From NCBI RefSeq assembly GCF_049800675.1, contig NZ_JBLOOT010000006.1, positions 62,001 to 126,000 on the forward strand: a stretch of DNA of 64,000 bases, in the 5' to 3' direction. The notes beneath the pieces are model-generated. The model was not told the DNA's origin and searched no databases. It saw only the letters and a program-made list of their open reading frames with translations. The position numbers were made by a program, and so were the translations under genes. Source of the DNA: Cauispirillum nitrogeniifigens. GTDB lineage: Bacteria > Pseudomonadota > Alphaproteobacteria > Rhodospirillales > Rhodospirillaceae. Position 1 is the first letter of the stretch, and each line of letters begins with the position of its first letter. Below, in pieces: positions 1-8,850 of the stretch.

Positions 1-1828
1 CGCCCTGTTCCTCCGCCCAGCGGTGGCTGGGGGTCAGGCGGCGGGGGCGGAAGTCCTCGCCGCGCGACCGCCCGGCCAGGGTGCCCAGGGACACCGGGGT
101 GTAGGGCGGGCGGAACAGGGTGGTGCCGACCTCCGGGATGGGCTTGCCGGTCAGCTCGGCCATGATCGCCAGGGCGCCCATGTTGGCCGTCTTGCCCTGG
201 TCGGTAGCCATGCCCAGAGTGGTGTAGCGCTTGAGGTGCTCGACGGCGCGGAAGCCCTCCTGGTGGGCCAGGGTGACGTCCTTGACGGTGACGTCGTTCT
301 GCTGGTCCAGCCAGGCGCGGCCCTTGCCGCCGGTGACGTGCCAGAAGGCCTTGAGGCGCACCGGCGCGTCCTCGGCGCGCGGCAGGGCGGCGGCTTGGGC
401 GGCGATGCCCAGGTCGGCCAGGGCGGCGACGGCGCCTTCGGCGCCGGTGCGCAGGGCTCCGGCGGTGGAGAAGGTGCCGGCGGCGGCCCCGGCCACCGAC
501 AGGCCCGGCGGCAGGTCGGCACCGGGGACGAAGGCGGCGATGGCCTCGTCCCAGCGCGGCCGGGCGCCCTGGTGGCAGGTGACATGCACGGCCGGGTTCC
601 AGCCCCCCGACACGCCGAGCGCGCCGCAGGCGATGGTGCGCAGGTCCCCGGCGGCTGTCCGAACGGTGATGCCGCTCAGGCCCAGGCGCCCCTGAGTGTC
701 GACCACCTGGGCGCCGGGCAGCACCTCATAGCCGCTGGCCTTGGGCGCATCGGCGCGGGTGTCCACCACGGCGGCGACGTCCAGGCCGAGGGCCAGCAGG
801 TCGCGGGCGGTGCGGTGGCCGTCGTCGTTGTTGGTGAACACCGTCACGCGCCGCGCCACCGCCGCCCCCCAGCGGTTGGCGTAGGCGCGCAGGGCGCCGG
901 CCTGGAGGATGCCGGGGCGGTCGTTGTTGGCAAAGGCGATGGGGCGTTCGGTCGCCCCGGCGCACAGCAGGGCGCGGCGGGTATAGATGCGCCACAGGAT
1001 CTGGCGCGGCTTGCCGGCCTCGGGCACCGGCAGGTGGTCGGCGATCCGCTCCACGGCGCCATAGATGCCGTGGTCGAAGGCGCCGATGACGGTGGTGCGC
1101 GGCATCAGCCGCACGGTGGGCAGGGCGGCCAGTTCGCCCAGGGCGGCGGCCAGCCAGTCGGAGGCGGGGGCGTCGTCCAGCGTATAGGTCTCGGCATTCA
1201 GGCGCCCGCCCAGGGCAAAGTCCTCGTCGGCGAGGATGACCCGCGCCCCGGCCCGTCCCGCCGTCAGGGCGGCGGCCAAGCCTGCCGGGCCGGCACCGAT
1301 CACCAGCAGGTCGCAGTGCAGGAAGCCCTTGTCGTAGCTGTCGGGGTCGTCCTGCATGGACAGGCGGCCGAGGCCGGCGGCGTTGCGGATGGCGGGTTCG
1401 TAGACCTTTTCCCAGAAGGCGCGCGGCCACATGAAGGTCTTGTAGTAGAACCCGGCGGTCAGGAAGTTGGACAGCCGGTCGTTGATCGCCAGGGCGTCGA
1501 AGCGCAGCGACGGCCAGCGGTTCTGGCTGTCGGCCTCCAGGCCGGCGAACAGTTCCACCGTGGTGGCGCGGGTGTTGGGCTCGCGCCGGGCGCCTGCGCG
1601 CAACTCGACCAGGGCGTTGGGCTCCTCCGACCCGGCCGACAGCGGGCCGCGCGGGCGGTGGTACTTGAACGAGCGGCCCATCAGGCGCACGCCGTTGGCG
1701 AGCAGGGCCGAGGCCAGGGTGTCGCCCGGATGGCCGTGGTAGGTGCGGCCGTCGAAGGTGAAGCTCAGGACCTTGGAGCGGTCGATCTGGCCGCCGCCCC
1801 CGTTGATGCGGTTGATCTGCTGGCTCAT
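1..1828 (-). CDS. mgdC: N-methylglutamate dehydrogenase subunit C (sarcosine oxidase alpha-like), partial
   Basis: Large subunit of the heterotetrameric NMG dehydrogenase/sarcosine oxidase family, which oxidises an N-methyl amino acid and passes the methyl group to tetrahydrofolate. About 609 codons are present; the family is near 970-1000 residues, so the C-terminal aminomethyltransferase-like part lies beyond the left edge. Visible: an N-terminal 2Fe-2S-ferredoxin-like region (GHPGDTLASALLANG, MGRSFKYHRPRG), a dinucleotide-binding motif VIGAGPAGLAAALTAG, and TTLFRPPYTPVSLGTLAGR just before a basic FRPRRLTPSHRW segment typical of the family. The start is the ATG at 1826-1828, overlapping the mgdB stop by four bases (ATGA). 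Because mgsABC and gmaS lie upstream, I read it as MgdC rather than SoxA. A catabolic sarcosine oxidase remains possible. Confidence 0.88.
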   Translation of the reverse strand, partial: MSQQINRINGGGGQIDRSKVLSFTFDGRTYHGHPGDTLASALLANGVRLMGRSFKYHRPRGPLSAGSEEPNALVELRAGARREPNTRATTVELFAGLEADSQNRWPSLRFDALAINDRLSNFLTAGFYYKTFMWPRAFWEKVYEPAIRNAAGLGRLSMQDDPDSYDKGFLHCDLLVIGAGPAGLAAALTAGRAGARVILADEDFALGGRLNAETYTLDDAPASDWLAAALGELAALPTVRLMPRTTVIGAFDHGIYGAVERIADHLPVPEAGKPRQILWRIYTRRALLCAGATERPIAFANNDRPGILQAGALRAYANRWGAAVARRVTVFTNNDDGHRTARDLLALGLDVAAVVDTRADAPKASGYEVLPGAQVVDTQGRLGLSGITVRTAAGDLRTIACGALGVSGGWNPAVHVTCHQGARPRWDEAIAAFVPGADLPPGLSVAGAAAGTFSTAGALRTGAEGAVAALADLGIAAQAAALPRAEDAPVRLKAFWHVTGGKGRAWLDQQNDVTVKDVTLAHQEGFRAVEHLKRYTTLGMATDQGKTANMGALAIMAELTGKPIPEVGTTLFRPPYTPVSLGTLAGRSRGEDFRPRRLTPSHRWAEEQG

Positions 1829-2112
1829 CGGGAGCGCCCCCTCTGGCGGGCGACGTCGCTGGCAAGCTCGGCCCGCAGGATGCGGTGGGTCACGGTGTCG
1901 CGGGTGACGACCAGCCAGGAGCGGTCGCCCTGCTCGTGATACCACAGCTCGCGGTGCTCGCCGGCCGGGTTGTCGCGCAGGTAGACGTAGTCGTGGAAGG
2001 CCTCGGCGGCGCCGTCGGCCATGCCGTCGGGGCGGTCGATCAGGCAGGCGTCGCCCAGATAGACGAACTCCTGGGCGTCGCGCGGCCCAAGCAGCGGATG
2101 GGGAATGATCAT
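1825..2112 (-). CDS. mgdB: N-methylglutamate dehydrogenase subunit B (sarcosine oxidase delta-like)
   Basis: Small subunit of the NMG dehydrogenase/sarcosine oxidase complex, 95 residues, the usual size for SoxD/MgdB. The N-terminus reads MIIPHPLLGPRDAQEFVYLGDA. Known SoxD proteins have a CPxCG motif at this point that binds structural zinc, and here both cysteines are replaced (HPLLG). The later zinc-ligand stretch reads WYHEQGDRSW, without the second-half cysteine. The subunit has therefore probably lost the zinc site. I believe this is a trait of the NMG-dehydrogenase branch, but that comes from memory, not a comparison. The gene lies 13 bp after mgdA and overlaps mgdC by four bases, so translation of the three is probably coupled. 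Confidence 0.88.
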   Translation of the reverse strand: MIIPHPLLGPRDAQEFVYLGDACLIDRPDGMADGAAEAFHDYVYLRDNPAGEHRELWYHEQGDRSWLVVTRDTVTHRILRAELASDVARQRGRSR

Positions 2113-2125
2113 CGCGGCGGCGTCC

Positions 2126-3376
2126 TTAATGGAGATTGGGCTGGGCGCCCATGCCCTTCTCGTCGATCAGCTTGCCGGTGCGGAAGCGGTCGAAGCGGTA
2201 GGCGGCGGCGGTCGGGTGCGGGGCGTCGGTGGCCAGCAGATGGGCGAAGGCATGGCCCGAGGCCGGCGTGGCCTTGAACCCGCCGTAGTTCCAGGCGCCG
2301 TTGAAGTACAGGCCGGCGACGGGCGTGCGGTCGATGATCGGCGAGCCGTCCATGGACATGTCCACCAGTCCGCCCCAGGCGCGCAGCAGCCGCGCCCGGC
2401 CGATGATCGGCATCAGGGCCATGCCGCCCTCGACCACGTCCTCGATCACCGGCAGGTTGCCGCGCTGGGCATAGGAGTTGTAGCCGTCGATGTCGCCGCC
2501 GAACACCAGCCCACCCTTGTCAGACTGGCTGACGTAGAAGTGGCCGGCGCCGAAGGTGATGACGCCCGGTACGACCGGCTTCAGCCCCTCGGTGACGAAG
2601 GCCTGCAGGACGTGGCTCTCGATGGGCAGGCGCATCCCGGCCATGGCCATCACCCGGCTGGAGTTGCCGGCCACGGCGCAGCCGACCTTGGCGGCGCGGA
2701 TGGGGCCGCGCGTCGTCTGCACGCCGGTGATGCGGCCGTTGTCGATGGTCATGCCGGTGACGGCGCAGTTCTGGATGATGTCGACGCCCAGGGCGTCGGC
2801 GGCGCGGGCATAGCCCCAGGCCACGGCGTCGTGGCGCACCGTGCCGCCGCGCTTGTGCAGCAGGCCGCCACGGATGGGGAAGCGGGCGTTGTCGAAGTTG
2901 AGGAACGGCACCATGGCGCGGACCTGCTCGCGGTCCAGCAACTCGGCGTCGGAGCCGTGCAGGATCATGGCGTTGCCGCGCCGGCGGTAGGCATCGCGCT
3001 GGGCGTCGGTGTGGATCAGGTTGAGGATGCCGCGCTGGCTGACCATGGCATTATAGTTCAGCTCCTGCTCCAGCCCTTCCCACAGCTTGAGGGAGAACTC
3101 GTAGAACGGCTGGTTGCCGTCGAGCAGGTAGTTGGCGCGCACGATGGTGGTGTTGCGCCCGACGTTGCCGCCGCCGATCCAGCCCTTCTCCAGAACCGCG
3201 ATGCGCTTGCCGCCATAGACCTTGGCGAGATAGTACGCCGTCGCCAGGCCGTGCCCGCCGCCGCCGATGATGATGGTGTCGTACTCGGCCTGCGGCTGCG
3301 GCTCGCGCCAGACCGGCCGCCAGCCGCGATGGCCGGTCAGCCCTTCCTTCAGGACCTGGAAAATGGAATAGCGCAC
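2126..3376 (-). CDS. mgdA: N-methylglutamate dehydrogenase subunit A (sarcosine oxidase beta-like)
   Basis: Flavoprotein subunit of 416 residues that carries FAD and, by homology, covalent FMN. The FAD-binding motif IIIGGGGHGLATAYYLAK is at about residue 36. It is followed by EKGWIGGGNVGRNTTIVRANY, the family signature, and by TVRHDAVAWG, whose His matches the covalent FMN histidine of SoxB. I chose the GTG at 3374-3376 (protein begins MRYSIFQVLKEG) because a GGAGGG sequence lies about nine bases upstream and the length then matches the family. An ATG at 3448 would add 24 unlikely residues. It is the first gene of mgdABC, transcribed away from the divergent regulator at 3503, leaving a short AT-rich control region between them. 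Confidence 0.9.
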   Translation of the reverse strand: MRYSIFQVLKEGLTGHRGWRPVWREPQPQAEYDTIIIGGGGHGLATAYYLAKVYGGKRIAVLEKGWIGGGNVGRNTTIVRANYLLDGNQPFYEFSLKLWEGLEQELNYNAMVSQRGILNLIHTDAQRDAYRRRGNAMILHGSDAELLDREQVRAMVPFLNFDNARFPIRGGLLHKRGGTVRHDAVAWGYARAADALGVDIIQNCAVTGMTIDNGRITGVQTTRGPIRAAKVGCAVAGNSSRVMAMAGMRLPIESHVLQAFVTEGLKPVVPGVITFGAGHFYVSQSDKGGLVFGGDIDGYNSYAQRGNLPVIEDVVEGGMALMPIIGRARLLRAWGGLVDMSMDGSPIIDRTPVAGLYFNGAWNYGGFKATPASGHAFAHLLATDAPHPTAAAYRFDRFRTGKLIDEKGMGAQPNLH

Positions 3377-3502
3377 GCTCGGACCCTCCGTGGTGACAGG
3401 GCGGAGTGTGGCATGGGCGGGTCGGGGTGGCTGTTCCAATATTGACATTTTTTATTCTGAAAGTGACTCTGACGCCTTCGGCATTGCGGAGAGTGTCGCC
3501 CC

Positions 3503-4477
3503 GTGCGCATCGGCTTCATCCTGATCGACGGCTATGCCCTGATGTCGACCTCGGCGGCGGTGGAGCCGCTGCGCGCCGCCAACCTGCTGGCCGGGCGGAC
3601 GCTCTATGACATGCGCTTCCTGTCGGTGGCGGGGACCGCGGCGCGGGCCTCGGCCGGGGCGCTGTTCGAGACGGTGCCGCTGGCCGAGGCGGGGACGGAC
3701 TTCGACGTCGTCTTCGTCGTCGCCGGCGGCAATCCCTTCGTCGTGCGCGAGCCGGCCCTGGATGCCTGGCTGCGGCGCATGGATGTCCGGCGGGTGCGGC
3801 TGGGCGGGATTTCGGGCGGCTCGGCGGTGCTGGCGCTGGGCGGGTTGATGGAGGGGCGGCGCTTCACCATCCACTGGGAGCACATGGAGGCCCTGCGCGA
3901 GATCTCCGACCGCTTCCTGCTGGAGCGCAGCCTGTTCGTTATCGACCGCGACCGCCTGACCTGCGCCGGCGGCGTCGCGCCCCTGGACATGATGCACGCC
4001 CTGATCACCGCCGATCACGGCATGGACCTGGCCCGCGAGGTCAGCGACTGGTTCATCCACACCCGCGTCCGCCCGTCGCAGGACCCGCAGCGCGCCGGGC
4101 TGGTGGAGAAGTACAACGTCCATCATCCGTCGCTGCTGGCCGCCATCGAGTTGATGGACAGCCACATCGCCGATCCCCTGGGCCTGGAGCATCTGGCGGC
4201 GCTGTCGGGCCTGGGCCTGCGGCAGTTCCAGCGGCTGTTCAGCGAGCGCCTGGGCACCACGGCCATGGCCTTCTACCGCGACCTGCGGCTGGCCAAGGCC
4301 GATGACCTGTTGCGCCAGTCGCCGCTGTCGATCCTGGAGGTCGGGCTGGCCACCGGCTTCCCCAACCCCGCCCACTTCGCCCGCTGCTTCCGCGCCCGCT
4401 TCGGCCTCAGTCCGGGGGAGGTGCGGCGCGCCGACAAAAAGAGGGGCTCGCTTCCCGAAGGAAGACGAGCCCCTTAG
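3503..4477 (+). CDS. GlxA-family transcriptional regulator (DJ-1/PfpI-like plus AraC HTH)
   Basis: A 324-residue regulator. Residues about 1-170 form a DJ-1/PfpI-like sensing domain (starts MRIGFILIDGYALMS; elbow GISGGSAVLALGG), and residues about 215-310 form the AraC double helix-turn-helix (LEHLAALSGLGLRQFQRLF, then ILEVGLATGFPNPAHFARCFRARFG). The GTG start has a GGAGAG about ten bases upstream. GlxA-type regulators such as GbdR control sarcosine and glycine-betaine catabolism, and the gene is divergent from mgdABC and convergent with gmaS. I infer it activates mgdABC, perhaps sensing NMG or a related N-methyl compound. The last codons overlap the gmaS transcription terminator. Confidence 0.9.
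   Translation: MRIGFILIDGYALMSTSAAVEPLRAANLLAGRTLYDMRFLSVAGTAARASAGALFETVPLAEAGTDFDVVFVVAGGNPFVVREPALDAWLRRMDVRRVRLGGISGGSAVLALGGLMEGRRFTIHWEHMEALREISDRFLLERSLFVIDRDRLTCAGGVAPLDMMHALITADHGMDLAREVSDWFIHTRVRPSQDPQRAGLVEKYNVHHPSLLAAIELMDSHIADPLGLEHLAALSGLGLRQFQRLFSERLGTTAMAFYRDLRLAKADDLLRQSPLSILEVGLATGFPNPAHFARCFRARFGLSPGEVRRADKKRGSLPEGRRAP
4436..4474 (-). terminator. Rho-independent terminator of the mgsABC-gmaS operon
   Basis: The arms AGGGGCTCG (4442-4450) and CGAGCCCCT (4466-4474) pair perfectly. An inner CTTCC/GGAAG extends the stem around a CGAA loop, with one bulged base. On the minus strand the hairpin is followed by CTTTTT. It lies inside the 3' end of the convergent regulator gene. 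Confidence 0.85.
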
Positions 4478-4509
4478 TGGGGTGACTGAGCAGAGGAGGC
4501 GGGGCGCCC

Positions 4510-5817
4510 TCAGATGTCGAGGGCGTTGTCGCGCTCCCAGTGGGAGAAGTGGGAGACGAAGGAGTTCCATTCCTCCATCTTCTTCTTCATGTACGCGGCG
4601 GAGAAATCGAGCCCCATGGCGGCCCGCAGTTCCTCGTCGGCGTCATAGGCGCGGATGGCGTCGAGCAAGTTCAGCGGCAGGCGCGGGGCGTCGGTGATCT
4701 TGTGGCCCTCGGCATACATGTCGATGTCGCGGCGCGGGCCGGGATGGGCGTTGCTGCGCACGCCCGACAGGCCGGCGGCGATGATGACGGCCTGAAGCAG
4801 GTACGGATTGGCGGCGCCGTCGGGAAGGCGGACCTCGAAGCGTCCCGGTCCGGGCACGCGGACCATGTGGGTGCGGTTGTTGCCGGTCCACGTCACGGTG
4901 TTGGGCGCCCAGGTGGCGCCGGAGATGGTGCGCGGGGCGTTGATGCGCTTGTAGCTGTTGACCACCGGGTTGGTGATGGCCGCCAGCGCGCTGGCGTGCT
5001 TCATGATGCCGCCGAGGAAGGTCATGCCCTTGGCGCTGATGCCGTCTTCCGAGGACGGATCGGCGAAGGTGTTGGTCTTGCCGTCCAGGGTCCAGGCGGA
5101 GACGTGGGTGTGGCAGCCGTTGCCGGTCAGCCCTTCGATGGGCTTGGGCATGAAGGTGGCGCGCAGGCCGTGCTTCTCGGCCACCGACTTGATCATGAAC
5201 TTGAAGAAGGAGTGGCGGTCGGCGGTGACCAGGGCGTCGTCATAGGCCCAGTTCATCTCGAACTGGCCGTTGGCGTCCTCATGGTCGTTCTGGTAGGCGC
5301 CCCAGCCCAGGTCCAGCATGTAGTCGCAGACCTCGGCGATGACGTCGTAGCGGCGCATCACCGCCTGCTGGTCGTAGCACGGCTTGACAGCGGTGTCGGC
5401 GGGGTCGGAGATGGCCGTGCCCTCGGGCGTCAGCAGGAAGAACTCGGCCTCGATGCCGGTCTTGATGCGCAGGCCCTCCTCGGCGGCCTCGGCCACCAGC
5501 TTGCGCAGCACGTTGCGCGGCGCCTGGGCGAGATCCCGGCCGCTCATGACGCAGTTGCCGGCGACCCAGGCGACCTCGGGCTTCCACGGAAGCTGGATGA
5601 CCGAGGCCGGGTCGGGCACGGCCAGCATGTCGGGATGGGCCGGCGTCAGGTCCAGCCAGGTGGCGAAGCCGGCGAAGCTGGCGCCGTTTTCCTGCATCTC
5701 GGTGATGGCCTGGGCCGGGACCAGCTTGGCGCGCTGGCCCCCGAACAGGTCGGTGAAGGAAATCATGAAGTACTTTACGCCGTTCTCACGCGCGTAGTCG
5801 GCGAGGCAGATGGTCAT
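4510..5817 (-). CDS. gmaS: Gamma-glutamylmethylamide synthetase (GlnT/type III glutamine synthetase-like)
   Basis: A 435-residue member of the glutamine synthetase superfamily. In the NMG pathway it joins glutamate and methylamine at the cost of ATP. Visible are the N-terminal beta-grasp segment (VKYFMISFTDLFGGQRAKLVP), the metal/glutamate-binding motif GIEAEFFLL, NDHEDANGQFEMNW, NGCHTHVSAW (conserved GxxxHxH region), and NRTHMVRVPGPGRFEVRLPDGAANPYL (ATP/ammonium-binding region). It lies 32 bp after mgsC and ends before a terminator. The same arrangement is called glxBCD-glnT in rhizobia, where the last gene has been described as glutamine synthetase III. With mgd genes next door, methylamine is the more likely substrate. 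Confidence 0.88.
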   Translation of the reverse strand: MTICLADYARENGVKYFMISFTDLFGGQRAKLVPAQAITEMQENGASFAGFATWLDLTPAHPDMLAVPDPASVIQLPWKPEVAWVAGNCVMSGRDLAQAPRNVLRKLVAEAAEEGLRIKTGIEAEFFLLTPEGTAISDPADTAVKPCYDQQAVMRRYDVIAEVCDYMLDLGWGAYQNDHEDANGQFEMNWAYDDALVTADRHSFFKFMIKSVAEKHGLRATFMPKPIEGLTGNGCHTHVSAWTLDGKTNTFADPSSEDGISAKGMTFLGGIMKHASALAAITNPVVNSYKRINAPRTISGATWAPNTVTWTGNNRTHMVRVPGPGRFEVRLPDGAANPYLLQAVIIAAGLSGVRSNAHPGPRRDIDMYAEGHKITDAPRLPLNLLDAIRAYDADEELRAAMGLDFSAAYMKKKMEEWNSFVSHFSHWERDNALDI

Positions 5818-5849
5818 GCGCTGTCCCCCTCAGGGTGTTGGGGTGTCGG

Positions 5850-7184
5850 TCAGAAGCCGCCTTGGCCGGGGATCCAGCTGGTGCCGGCCAGCGGCACGCC
5901 GGCCATGGCCGCCGCCTCGATGGTCAGGGCGCACAGGTCCTCGGGCTCCAGGTTGTGGACGTGCGACTTGCCGCAGGCCCGGGCGATGGTCTGGCATTCC
6001 AGGGTCATCACCGTCAGGTAGTTGCGCAGCCGGCGGCCGGCCTCGACGGGGTCCAGGCGGGCCATCAGGTCAGGGTCCTGGGTGGTGATGCCGGCCGGGT
6101 CGCGGCCCTCGTGCCAGTCGTCATAGGCGCCGGTGGTGGTGCCGAGCTTCTGGTACTCGTCCTCCCAGCGCGGGTGGTTGTCGCCGAGCGCGATCAGCGC
6201 CGCCGTGCCGATGGACACCGCATCGGCGCCCAGGGCCAGGGCCTTGGCGACGTCGGCGCCGCCCCGGATGCCGCCGGACACGATGAGCTGCACCTTGCGG
6301 TGCATGCCGAGATCCTGGAGCGCCTTCACCGCCGGGCGGATGCAGGCCAGGGTCGGCTGGCCGACGTGTTCGATGAACACGTCCTGGGTGGCGGCGGTGC
6401 CGCCCTGCATGCCGTCCAGCACCACAACGTCGGCGCCGGCCTTCACCGCCAGGGCGGTGTCGTAGTAGGGACGGGCGCCGCCGATCTTGACGTAGATGGG
6501 CTTTTCCCAGCCGGTGATCTCGCGCAGTTCGAGGATCTTGATCTCCAGGTCGTCGGGGCCGGTCCAGTCGGGATGGCGGCAGGCCGACCGCTGGTCGATG
6601 CCGACGGGCAGGTCGCGCATGCCGGCGACGCGCTCGGTGATCTTCTGGCCCAGCAGCATGCCGCCGCCGCCCGGCTTGGCGCCCTGGCCGACCACCACCT
6701 CGATGGCGTCGGCGCGGCGCAGGTCATCGGGGTTCATGCCGTAGCGCGAGGGCAGGTATTGGTAGACCAGCGTCTTGGAGTGGCCGCGCTCCTCCTCGGT
6801 CATGCCGCCGTCGCCGGTGGTGGTCGAGGTGCCGGCCAGGGTGGCGCCACGGCCCAGGGCTTCCTTGGCGGGACCGGACAGCGACCCGAAGCTCATGCCG
6901 GCGATGGTGATGGGAATGGCCAGCTCGATGGGCTTCTTGGCGAAGCGGGTGCCCAGCACCACCTTGGTCTCGCACTTCTCGCGGTAGCCTTCCAGCGGGT
7001 AGCGCGACATCGACGCGCCGAGGAACAGCAGGTCGTCGAAGTGCGGCACCTTGCGCTTGGCGCCGCCGCCACGGATGTCGTAGATGCCGGTCGCGGCGGC
7101 GCGGCGGATCTCGGAGTTGACGTCGTTGGAGAACGTCCAAGACTGACGCGGGTTGGTCTGCGGGATCTTGCTGTCGTCGTGCAT
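5850..7184 (-). CDS. mgsC: N-methylglutamate synthase subunit C (glutamate synthase FMN-domain-like)
   Basis: A 444-residue protein matching the FMN-binding (beta/alpha)8 domain of glutamate synthase, which is the catalytic core of NMG synthase. Core motifs are IPITIAGMSFGSLSGPAKEALGRGA, the glycine-rich GQGAKPGGGGMLLGQKITE, YVKIGGARPYYDTALAVKAGAD with VVLDGMQGGTAATQ, and the FMN-phosphate-binding VSGGIRGGADVAKALALGAD. A cysteine-containing tail follows (LTVMTLECQTIARACGKSHVHNL). I start it at the ATG at 7182-7184 (MHDDSKIPQ), 10 bp after mgsB. A longer frame would run back into mgsB without homology. Equivalent to rhizobial GlxD. Confidence 0.9.
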   Translation of the reverse strand: MHDDSKIPQTNPRQSWTFSNDVNSEIRRAAATGIYDIRGGGAKRKVPHFDDLLFLGASMSRYPLEGYREKCETKVVLGTRFAKKPIELAIPITIAGMSFGSLSGPAKEALGRGATLAGTSTTTGDGGMTEEERGHSKTLVYQYLPSRYGMNPDDLRRADAIEVVVGQGAKPGGGGMLLGQKITERVAGMRDLPVGIDQRSACRHPDWTGPDDLEIKILELREITGWEKPIYVKIGGARPYYDTALAVKAGADVVVLDGMQGGTAATQDVFIEHVGQPTLACIRPAVKALQDLGMHRKVQLIVSGGIRGGADVAKALALGADAVSIGTAALIALGDNHPRWEDEYQKLGTTTGAYDDWHEGRDPAGITTQDPDLMARLDPVEAGRRLRNYLTVMTLECQTIARACGKSHVHNLEPEDLCALTIEAAAMAGVPLAGTSWIPGQGGF

Positions 7185-7194
7185 GGGGGAGTCC

Positions 7195-7878
7195 TCAGTA
7201 GGCCGACGCGTTGTCGATCTTGAAGTTGTAGAGGTTGCGGGCGGAGCCATAGCGGCGGAACTCCTCCGGCCGGGCATCGGCGCCGGCGCGCTCCAGCAGG
7301 TCGGCGAGCAGGGTGATGTGCTCGGGCCGCATTTCCTTCTCGATGCAGTCCGCACCCAGGCTCTTGACCGACCCGCGCACGAACAGCCGCGCCTCGTAGA
7401 GGCTGTCGCCCAGGGCGTCGCCAGCGTCGCCCAGGACCACCAGATTGCCCTTCTGGGCCATGAAGGCGCTCATGTGGCCGATGTTGCCGTGCACGACGAT
7501 GTCGATGCCCTTCATCGAGATACCGCAGCGCGACGAGGCATTGCCCTTGATCACCAAAAGGCCGCCACGGCCGGTGGCCCCGGCGTACTGGCTGGCGTCG
7601 CCGTCGACGACCACGCTGCCCGACATCATGTTTTCCGCCACGCCCGGCCCGACCGACCCGGTGACATGGATGGCGGCCTGCTTGTTCATGCCGGCGCAGT
7701 AGTAGCCGGTGGAGCCCTTGATGGTGACGCTGAGGGGGGCATCCAGGCCGACGGCGACGGCGTGGCCGCCGCGCGGGTTGAGGATCTCCCAGGACCGCTC
7801 GGTGAGTTCCCCCGCCTGGGCCTGGAGGGCCGCGTTGAGGTCACGCAGCGCGGTGGTGGACATGTCGATGGTCTGCAT
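7195..7878 (-). CDS. mgsB: N-methylglutamate synthase subunit B (GltB C-terminal-like beta-helix)
   Basis: A 227-residue protein resembling the C-terminal right-handed beta-helix (GXGXG) domain of glutamate synthase. It shows repeated short glycine-rich strands such as IKGSTGYYCAGMNKQAAIHVTG, MSGSVVVDGDASQYAGATGRGGLLVIKG and GNLVVLGDAGDALGDSL. In glutamate synthase this domain is structural, and here it is a separate subunit between the amidotransferase-like MgsA and the FMN subunit MgsC. The ATG at 7876-7878 is used, three bases after the mgsA stop; the ATG at 7863 is an alternative. Equivalent to rhizobial GlxC. Confidence 0.88.
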   Translation of the reverse strand: MQTIDMSTTALRDLNAALQAQAGELTERSWEILNPRGGHAVAVGLDAPLSVTIKGSTGYYCAGMNKQAAIHVTGSVGPGVAENMMSGSVVVDGDASQYAGATGRGGLLVIKGNASSRCGISMKGIDIVVHGNIGHMSAFMAQKGNLVVLGDAGDALGDSLYEARLFVRGSVKSLGADCIEKEMRPEHITLLADLLERAGADARPEEFRRYGSARNLYNFKIDNASAY

Positions 7879-7881
7879 CAC

Positions 7882-8778
7882 TCAGCGCTCCCAGAAATAG
7901 ACGGTGGCCGGCTCCGGCTCCCACACGCGGGCGGCGTCGATGCCGGGCAGCCCGGCGAAGGCACGGTATTCCGACCCGAAGGCCACGTAGTCGTCGGTCT
8001 CGGCCATGACGGCGGGCTTGCAGGCGATGGGGTCGCGCACCACGCCGAAGCCGTCCTTGGTGCCGACGACGAAGGTGAAGAAGCCGTCCAGGTCCTTCAG
8101 CGCGCCGTCCATGGCTTCGTCCAGGCGGGCGCCCTGGGCCATCCGCCAGGTCAGGTAGGCGGCGGCCACCTCGCTGTCGTTCTGGCTGGTCACCTTGATG
8201 CCTTCGCGGGCCAACTGGCGGCGCATGGAGTTGTGGTTGGACAGCGACCCGTTGTGCACCAGGCACTGGTCGGGGCCGGTCGAGAACGGGTGGGCGCCAT
8301 CGGTGGTCACGGCGGATTCCGTGGCCATGCGGGTGTGGCCGATGCCGTGCGTGCCGGCCATGTCGCGGATGCGGAAGCGGGCGGCGACGTCGGCCGGCAG
8401 CCCGACCTCCTTGAAGATTTCCATGCTGCTGCCCGACCCCATCACGCGCACCGCCGGGAATTCCTCGGCGATGGCGGCCAGGACGGCGGCGCCGCGATCC
8501 TCGGGCACGGTGAGCACGGCGTGGGTGTCGACCACCCGCAGCGCCACGTCGCCGCCGGTCACGGCCTCGATGCGGCCGGCCAGCTGCGGAAAGTCGAGAT
8601 CGGGGGTGTCGGACTGCACGGTGATCCGCAGGCCGGCGGCGCCGTCGCTGCCGTAGATGGCGATCCCGGCGCTGTCGGGGCCGCGATCGGTCATGGTGAT
8701 CAGCATGTCAGTCAGGAGTGTCCCGAGCTGGGGACGCAGCGTCTCCGTCTTCAGGAACAGACCCACAATGCCGCACAT
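7882..8778 (-). CDS. mgsA: N-methylglutamate synthase subunit A (class II glutamine amidotransferase-like)
   Basis: A 298-residue Ntn-type amidotransferase domain like the N-terminal part of GltB and GlxB. It begins MCGIVGLF, so Cys2 would be the N-terminal nucleophile after Met removal. GTHGIGHTRMATES, TTDGAHPFSTGPDQCLVHNGSLSNHNSMRRQL and NDSEVAAAYLTWRM are the conserved substrate-pocket motifs. In NMG synthase this subunit helps release methylamine from gamma-glutamylmethylamide or transfer it onto 2-oxoglutarate. First gene of mgsABC-gmaS; the 248 bp upstream hold a dyad that may be an operator. Confidence 0.9.
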   Translation of the reverse strand: MCGIVGLFLKTETLRPQLGTLLTDMLITMTDRGPDSAGIAIYGSDGAAGLRITVQSDTPDLDFPQLAGRIEAVTGGDVALRVVDTHAVLTVPEDRGAAVLAAIAEEFPAVRVMGSGSSMEIFKEVGLPADVAARFRIRDMAGTHGIGHTRMATESAVTTDGAHPFSTGPDQCLVHNGSLSNHNSMRRQLAREGIKVTSQNDSEVAAAYLTWRMAQGARLDEAMDGALKDLDGFFTFVVGTKDGFGVVRDPIACKPAVMAETDDYVAFGSEYRAFAGLPGIDAARVWEPEPATVYFWER

Positions 8779-8850
8779 CGTCTTCTCCTTTTTGTGGGGG
8801 GAAGGCGGCCGTTCCGGCGCCTCCTGAAGACGGTGGTAGCATGGGCGCGC

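Noticed and set aside
23..1939. A 638-codon plus-strand frame opposite mgdC
   Set aside because: Glycine/alanine-rich shadow without motifs; the minus strand encodes a clear sarcosine-oxidase-alpha-like protein through to the window edge.
4510..5817. Reading this gene as an ordinary glutamine synthetase (glnA)
   Set aside because: It lacks the adenylylation-type C-terminal region of GlnA and sits in an mgs/mgd cluster; gamma-glutamylmethylamide synthetase fits better, though activity is not proven.
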